DNA of 64,000 nucleotides, taken from assembly GCA_963555705.1 (NCBI GenBank), contig OY743189.1, positions 7,643,501-7,707,500 on the forward strand, read 5' to 3'. A program made the translations under genes and the position numbers. The notes beneath the pieces are model-generated. The model was not told the origin of the DNA, did not search any database, and worked only from the letters and a program-made list of their open reading frames with translations. This stretch comes from Ligustrum vulgare (taxonomy: Eukaryota > Streptophyta > Magnoliopsida > Lamiales > Oleaceae). Positions 58,255-64,000 of the stretch are shown in pieces (within the stretch, counting starts at the first letter, position 1; each line of letters begins with the position of its first letter).

Positions 58255-58505
58255 TGACCTGGACGTGGCCTGCAATGACCCAGGCCACTGCACGTCGTGG
58301 CCTGCAGTGACCTGGACGTAGCCTGCAATGACCAGGCCACTGCATGTCGTGACCTGCAATGACTCAAGCCACTGCACGTCGTGACCTGCAATGACCCAAG
58401 TCACTGCACGTCGTGGCCTGCAATCACCTGGACGTGACTTGCAATGACCCAGGCCACTGCAGGTCGTGACCTGCAGTGACCAGGACGTGGTCTGCGATAA
58501 CCTGA
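58255..58505. repeat. GC-rich minisatellite in the CACTA element
   Basis: About seven units of 33-40 bp built from 'gacctgcaatgacccaggcc' and 'actgcacgtcgtgg', much richer in GC than the surroundings. Confidence 0.85.
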
Positions 58506-58644
58506 ACATGCGCATCACCAAATAAATATATATAATCGATATATACGTAATAAAATTAAATTAACAACAATTATACTTACAAATTGTTAATTTATGATAC
58601 AAATTAAATATATATGTAAGTGCAAGTTTTGATTACGCTTCAAT

Positions 58645-58912
58645 TTACACAAACCTATGAACGAAGTATTTTGCCCATAAGTTTTGAATCTCGATTACTT
58701 CCTCCGTTGAATAATATTCTTTAAATGCCTACAAACAATCAAAATGAATTATTAGTTATTTTTTCATAAAATATAAAGTCATTATTAAAATTCTCATTTT
58801 CAATGACTTATACCTTTTCTAACGAAGTAAGTTGAAAGTGTTCTGTGACTATCTCATACATATTTCTCATAACGTAGTAGCCACACTCAGACCCTCCAGG
58901 TTGTTGAGGACA
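58645..58912 (-). pseudogene. ULP1-like protease C-terminal exons
   Basis: Two exons with proper splice sites. Exon 58912-58814 follows an AG acceptor and encodes CPQQPGGSECGYYVMRNMYE...SLEK; ECGYYVM contains the expected catalytic Cys of Ulp1 C48 proteases. A GT donor follows. Exon 58728-58645 follows TTTGTAG and encodes AFKEYYSTEEVIEIQNLWAK to a stop. Both are in phase 0. The His and Asp of the triad lie in lost upstream exons. ULP1 domains are known passengers of plant CACTA and Mutator elements. Confidence 0.75.
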
Positions 58913-58985
58913 CTGAAATATTCACATTGAAAAATAACAATATTAATAATCAAACTAAATAAAATATAGAAATAATTCAAAGATT

Positions 58986-59695
58986 TTAAAAACAGTTTAA
59001 GTCCTTGTAATCATTTCGATACAGTATACAATCATTTGGACATGCATGTATCCTCTCAATCTCCATACCCATCGGGCACAACAATTTCTTTGCCTCGTAA
59101 ATTGAACTAGGAAGTTCGTTATCTTCCGGAAGCATCTCTCGTAACAGTCCCAATAATGCCGTGAAACTTTTATCACTCCACCTATTGCTTGCTTTCAAGT
59201 TATACAATTTTAGTACCGCAGACAATTTAGTGAATTTATTACAACCAGAAAACAAAGGCTTCTCAGACTCATTGAACAAGTTATCTAATACATGAGGTTT
59301 TTCAATGTATTCCCCTTGTATATCACGCATCATATCGTCTATCATATCATTCTCATCATTTTCCAAATCATTCTCACAAATATTGCTTGAATTATTCTGC
59401 TGCTGATCACCAACATCGTCACCAGTGCTCGTCCTGGGAAGCATACTCTCACCATGCCATATCCATCGTGTATAACCTTCTTTAAACCCACGACGAATCA
59501 AATGACTCTTCACTTGATCAAAACTACGAAACTTTCTCAAATTCTTACAATCGTAACAAGGACACAAAATCATTGTTTCACCTTTCTTTCTCTTGTTTTC
59601 ATCCGCACATTTCATAAACTCTTCAACACCTTTTACATATTCATGTCTATTACGTCTGCAATACATCCAACCCCGATCAATATCAATGACCTATA
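58986..59695 (-). CDS. CACTA TNP2 N-terminal part (transposase-associated domain)
   Basis: 226 residues from the Met at 59666; the reading DIDRGWMYCRRNRHEYVKGV extends to ~59695, so the true start may be further upstream. Residues 1-75 form the transposase-associated domain: CPCYDCKNLRKF, then HLIRRGFKEGYTRWIWHGES with the zinc-binding Cys and the TRWIWHGE signature. An acidic Asn/Asp-rich linker follows, then the start of TNP2: NRWSDKSFTALLGLLREMLP, SSIYEAKKLLCPMGMEIERI and ACPNDCILYRNDY. It ends after LNCF where the catalytic part should begin. It is uninterrupted and its codons look undamaged, so the deletion is recent. Confidence 0.85.
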
Positions 59696-60179
59696 TGTGA
59701 AGATATAATTAAAAATTTTTATTAGTTTTGAGTAAATATTTATTTAGTATGGTCAATTCTGTAATAGTGAAAATCACTTTAAACTATAATTCTCATTTTT
59801 TATTTACAAAATTTTACAAAACTTTTGACACAACCTCCCCTAAAAATTGGACTTAACCAACCTATAGGAATAATCAACATATCACAATAAACCAAAATGT
59901 TCATCCTCGACATATTCAAAAATCTAATACATACATCATCAACTACTCCAAGTTTAATTCGAAATCCATTCTCAATTCCTAAAAAGTGAAGCTAAGATTT
60001 CATGACTTAATATCTCATAATTTCAACTCCAATAATTAAAATATTAAAATTTATCTATCTACTAACTTAAAATCAACAATATAAATTTAACACCCAAATT
60101 TATATATATTAAAATTTAATTAACACATTTATACATATTAATTAACATGTAATTATCATATTAATATAATAACAAATAT

Positions 60180-60232
60180 ATATATAGATATATATATACA
60201 CAGAGACTAATTATATACATATCTATATAGAT

Positions 60233-60266
<34 letters not shown>

Positions 60267-60308
60267 TTCCCCTATATATATATATATAGACACACATACA
60301 TACATATC

Positions 60309-60339
<31 letters not shown>

Positions 60340-60465
60340 ATACACACACAAATATATACACAGTCATATATATACACACACACACAAATATATAAATATA
60401 TATATATACACGCAGACACATATATATACACATAAATATATATACACAAATACATATACATACTT
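60180..60465. repeat. (TA)n/(CA)n compound microsatellite
   Basis: Alternating TATATA and CACACA/CATACA runs. The open frames across it are artefacts of the repeat. Confidence 0.95.
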
Positions 60466-60709
60466 TTATAAACAAAAATGAGAATCGGGTCTTACAATGT
60501 CGGTGGAGGCGGCGGCGGTAGAAGAGTGAGGGCGGTGGAGGCGGCGACGTTCACAAGAGAGGGAGAGCCGGCGTGAGAGTAGAGAGAAATTGTGAGAGTG
60601 AATTGTGAGAGAAAGAGAGGCGTGAGTGTATAGCTAGAGAGAAGTGTACTGAAAGAGAGAAAGAGGCGCGAGAGTTATGAAAATATACCGGGAATAATTT
60701 ATTAGATTG

Positions 60710-60990
60710 GACGTCGGTTTTTCCTTTAAAACCGACGCGAGAAACGCCGGTTTCTCGCGTCGGTTCAAGGTGAACCGACGCGAAAAGCCGGACGGTCCGA
60801 ATTTGCGCATCGGTTCACCTTGAACCGACGCGAGAAACTCCGGTTTCTCGCGTCGGTTCATAGAGAACCGACGCGAGAAACCGGCGTTTCTCGCGTCGGT
60901 TTTAAAGGAAACCGACGCGCAAAGTCGGCGGTCCAACTTTGCGCGTCGGTTTAAAATAGAAACCGACGCCTATTCCTAAATTTTAATTAC
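60710..60990. repeat. Right subterminal hairpin series of the CACTA element
   Basis: Five or six ACCGACGCGAGAAAC and GTTTCTCGCGTCGGT words alternate in opposite orientation with loops of 4-12 bp, giving a series of strong hairpins. Confidence 0.9.
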
Positions 60991-61080
60991 GAAAATGCCA
61001 CCGTCCTATTTTATGCGTCATTTTTTTGAAAAACCGACGTATGTTCCTCATTTTTTTTATGCCTTTTTGTACTAGTGAAT

Positions 61081-61526
61081 GGAGTTTCCTCGGTTGCTGT
61101 CTTGAATGCTGTTAGGTTCGTCCAAAGAATTTCTGGAAGGAGATCAGGCCAATCACCTTTGGCACTATCAAGGAAAGTCCTCAGATCTTGCAAGATAACT
61201 CTGTTTGTTACCTCAGCTAATCCATTACTTTGCGGGTGTGAAACTGAAGTTAACTTGTGCTCAATCTCCAAATTCTTGCAGAATTTCTTGAAGGCTTAGC
61301 ACTCGAACTGTGGCCCATTATCAGTGATCAATGTCTTAGGAAGACCAAAACATCAGATGATCGATTTCCAAACGAATGACTCCAACTTTTGTTTTGAGAT
61401 TACAGCGAGAGGTTCTGCCTCTACCCATTTTGTAAAGTATTATACAGCCACTACTAAAAATTTAACTTGGCCACGGGCTATTGGAAAAGGTCCAAGTATG
61501 TCAATTCCGCATTGTGAAAACGGGTA
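61081..61526 (-). pseudogene. Ty3 integrase core, truncated at an LTR
   Basis: The minus strand reads YPFSQCGIDILGPFP, KFLVVAV then YFTKWVEAEPLA, FGLPKTLITDNGPQF, SVSHPQSNGLAEVTNR and WPDLLPEILW. These hold the D, D and E regions of the integrase core. At least two stops occur. The reading starts immediately at the LTR end (61527); everything upstream in pol is gone. Confidence 0.88.
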
Positions 61527-62150
61527 TGTAAAAATTCCTAACCTTGATGTGGCAAGATCTGGAGCTGCTTGATCACTGAAAAGGATTAATGGATTAGCCT
61601 TGGATGACCTGCAAAAAAGGCGGGGAGGATTCTCCCAATCATCCCTCCGGTGTGAGAGTTAGTTTTCTGGAGAGAGAAAAGTAGAGAGAAATATATAACT
61701 GGAAAATTGTACTAATGAATGAATTATATTCAAAAAGAGGAGCTGTATTTATAGGTTTTAAAAGCATGAAACCTTCTTCTATTTTAAGAAGGAGTCCTCT
61801 TTGCATAAACTTACCTTTTAAGACAAGAATCTTTATAAATATTGAACTTCTCCTTTTCGGGGGATTCTTTCCTTATGGAGAGCATCTTATCTTGGGGCCC
61901 AAGAATGTGGCCCATTCATGAAGCCCATAGACAAAGGATGCTTCGAGGTCTGTTTGTATTGGGCTTTTGGTGTAATGAGGCTGGGACGGACTGACCAGCA
62001 TGCCCATGATATGGCCAGATAAAAATGTGGTCGGGAGAATCCCTACCTTAATGTTGGAATGTGCCCGGGGATGTGGGCCGACCTATGGATAAATTAAGGG
62101 CATGATCTAGTCAGGTCGGGCAATGTTCCCGATCTGAATCTCATGATAAG
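61527..62150 (-). repeat. Right LTR of the Ty3 element
   Basis: It is similar to 50593-51130 through 'ggatgacctgcaaaaaaggcg', 'gagagaaatatataactgg' and 'ggaatgtgcccggg' phrases. It has an extra ~85 bp at about 61940-62025. The right-hand end is not sharply defined. Confidence 0.7.
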
Positions 62151-64000
62151 GAAGGTCTGTAGTAGTTAATAGAAAATTATTAGCTCTATTGCTCGTTTGT
62201 TTCTAATAAATATCTCAGGCTTAGAATTTCAACTTGAGATATTTAACAAAAAAAAAAAAACTTTACGAGTAGAGTTCCAAAATATGTCCACTGTAGTACA
62301 AAAGATTGTCATACTAGCTACGCTTACTTAAAATGGCAAGAGGTTGTGGCTAAGAGATGTTTCTACAATATTGACAAAATGTAAGCAACAATTCATAAAA
62401 TATCTGAAACAAAAGAGCACTTACAACTATAGGTTATCTACACAAAAACTGAACCATCTTAGACAATAAACATCAGTATGGATATAGGACATTTCACTAA
62501 CGGGATAAGGTTCCACAACTTTCCTAGTAACAACATAAACCCGAGAAATTTGGATAGTAGAGCACGTCTTTTTTTTTTTTTTTTTTTTTTTCTTTTTTTA
62601 ATTGTATTGATGAACTTATATTTGTACTATGTCTTCACCCACTTCAAATTTACAGCTTCAAAGCAAGCACGCTCCATGTTCTTAAATATTAAATATAGAT
62701 AATGAATAAATATATTTAGTGAGTAAGCTTCAGTACAATCAGTGAGAACAAGTGCACATAGCGATCCATTTTTAACAATGTTTTGAGCCCTTCCAGATAT
62801 AGCATATATATAGTGAGCCTTCAATTAATATTAAACATCGCCACACTAGTATCTATTGGCTAAGCGATACGCAAAATATAGGGAAAATTTCGTAACTACC
62901 TAGATGTAAAGTATGGTGATTGAAAAATATGTAATTTTCAAACTATTACTAATATTACTGGATTTGATTCCCTGAATTTAGAAAAAATACTGGATTATCA
63001 TGAGAGGGTGTATTTCTTGATTGAACTCACTAACTATAAATCCTTTTATTTAGGGATGCTATTACCATTTATTTAGAAATTTTAAATAGATTGTCAATCT
63101 TCCCAAAATTCTAAAAACACACATTTCCTTTTTGGTAGATTTCACTCGACGTGTGGATCTTATTTTCCATTATTTTTGGGGTAGTAAATTATAGTCAAAA
63201 TTATTACAAGCGTTCTATTGTGTTGTAATATTTTGTAATGATATGTAATGTTTTATTTGTGTGTAATTGTGGTTAATCTTTTTACAATGAATGTTACATT
63301 TAGTGCATGTCAATAGATTAAGAATCCATTTCATCAATATTACACACACTACAATGAGCTATATTGATTTGTAATGTTCTGATTTCATCAAAATTGGCAA
63401 AATAAAATCCATTTCATCGAAATTGAGCCGTAATGTTCAAAATTAGATATACTACACTTACTTTATTGTTTTGTTCAACGTGTCTTTGTTTAATATGTAA
63501 TTTCCGAAATGTAGAAATAGCACACACGATGTAATGTTCAAAACCAGTCTTACTACACCTATTGTAATGATCTTTAATGTTCATAATTAGACACATTACA
63601 CTTGCCGTAATTTCCTGTAATTGTATTGCAATCTACATACTCAATGGTTACGCCAGATGTATTGATGATGAAGCTGTAATCATCTATAATGTTCAAACTC
63701 ATACATGTTACATGTGTCGTAATGTTATGCAATGTTCGTAAGATGGCATATTAGACCTATCGTAATTCCTGTGAGCAAAATATAACCAATACATGCAAAA
63801 ACGAAGGTACTTGATTCATTAGTAATGATATTTAAATGTATTACAAGACTAGCACAAAAATATCAACACAAAGAACTGATTCAGTTTCTACTAATAAGCA
63901 CCATATATTAAAGATGAACCAACACTTTTGTAAAATCTGCAATAATGATCTTCACCATAAAAAATTGATTCAATTTCTTCTTGTTGGACTATCCCTTCAT
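62151..64000. other. AT-rich DNA without a gene
   Basis: A poly(T) run lies at about 62570-62591. From about 63220 to 63800 the words TGTAATGTTC, TAATGTTCA and 'attacac' recur many times without fixed spacing. No coding similarity was found. Confidence 0.4.

Larger units (their letters stand above)
57942..61077 (-). mobile_element. CACTA transposon, internally deleted
   Basis: Ends CACCAGTACAGAAATAGG (left) and GCCTTTTTGTACTAGTG (right; its complement is CACTAGTACAAAAAGGC) are CACTA termini, with one change in the left CACTA. The 3-bp target duplication AAT is at 57939-57941 and 61078-61080. Both subterminal regions (57960-58210 and 60710-60990) carry ACCGACGC repeats in both orientations. 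It splits the Ty3 integrase gene. Inside are a TNP2 N-terminal ORF and two ULP1-like exons; the transposase catalytic part is missing, so it needs help in trans. Confidence 0.93.
50593..62150 (-). mobile_element. Deleted Ty3 element (probably Tat lineage) with antisense ORF
   Basis: Related LTRs start TGTAAAAATT at 50593 (left) and 61527 (right, ending near 62150). Between them, in minus-strand order, lie the integrase core, its C-terminal part, a tandem-repeat 3' untranslated region and, on the plus strand, an additional ORF of the Transposase_28 type. This order fits Tat-lineage Ty3 elements. Gag, protease, reverse transcriptase and RNase H are missing: the right LTR abuts integrase directly. 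Copy E and a CACTA element are nested inside. LTR inner ends are uncertain; the left LTR lacks ~85 bp present in the right one. Confidence 0.65.

Noticed and set aside
60207..60461. 84-residue open frame rich in Tyr, Ile, Cys and Val
   Set aside because: It is a translation of the TA/CA microsatellite.
1..64000. tRNA, rRNA, bacterial-type operons or riboswitches
   Set aside because: No supported example was seen; the tRNA-like words found are primer binding sites of retrotransposons.

Overview
The window is nuclear DNA from a flowering plant, most likely a eudicot. It is AT-rich and dominated by nested transposable elements, and it carries plant-specific families: Copia and Ty3 retrotransposons, CACTA and hAT transposons, a berberine-bridge-enzyme-like oxidase, and fragments of AP2/ERF, INDETERMINATE-domain, bHLH and U-box genes. 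I do not name a species. Only one ordinary host gene looks intact: an intronless BBE-like FAD oxidase on the minus strand (5046-6641). A decayed relative of it lies at 22828-23715. 

Layout. 1-4.2 kb: a small GAG/protease-only LTR retrotransposon (133-3203, copy A) inside an older Ty3-like LTR. 5-6.7 kb: the BBE-like gene. 7.8-14.2 kb: two decayed CACTA (TNP2) transposases, one per strand; the minus-strand one is split by a 1.6-kb LTR remnant. 14.9-18.7 kb: a second GAG/protease element (copy B). 20.6-22.1 kb: hAT transposase remnant. 22.8-25.1 kb: BBE pseudogene and tandem repeats. 25.9-34.8 kb: Copia element 1, with copy C (29690-32619) and a solo LTR (copy D, 33310-34304) inserted in its pol gene. 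35.4-36.0 kb: ERF pseudogene. 36.2-48.6 kb: a 12-kb LTR element with no pol gene that carries pieces of several host genes and is itself split by the nearly intact Copia element 2 (41309-47710). 50.6-62.2 kb: a deleted Ty3 element (probably Tat lineage) with an antisense additional ORF, carrying copy E (51138-54134) and a CACTA element (57942-61077). 62.2-64 kb: AT-rich DNA without a gene. 

Nearly every insertion was dated relative to its neighbours by finding matching TG...CA ends and a short target-site duplication: ATTAC for A, CTTGG for B, AGGCA for C, ACATA for D, ATTAC for Copia 1, GGAAC for Copia 2, AAT for the CACTA. Copies A-E form one non-autonomous group (two related LTR types). 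They share the promoter core, the initiator-Met tRNA primer site and a protease/gag remnant, but none has reverse transcriptase, so they must depend on another element's enzymes. 

The most unusual signals are structural. (1) Every LTR of the A-E group carries, just downstream of the predicted transcript start, up to three stem-loops between constant flanks ACTTATC and GTGGCGTT; the stem sequences differ but stay complementary, and several loops are GNRA. (2) LTR types B-E carry 3-10 copies of the palindrome ACGGCCGT upstream of the TATA box. (3) The 12-kb element is full of mini-hairpins with different stems but one loop type (TTCTG/TTCAG/TTCAA). (4) The same element contains UNE12-like bHLH, U-box ARM, bHLH68-like and IDD14/15/16-like fragments.
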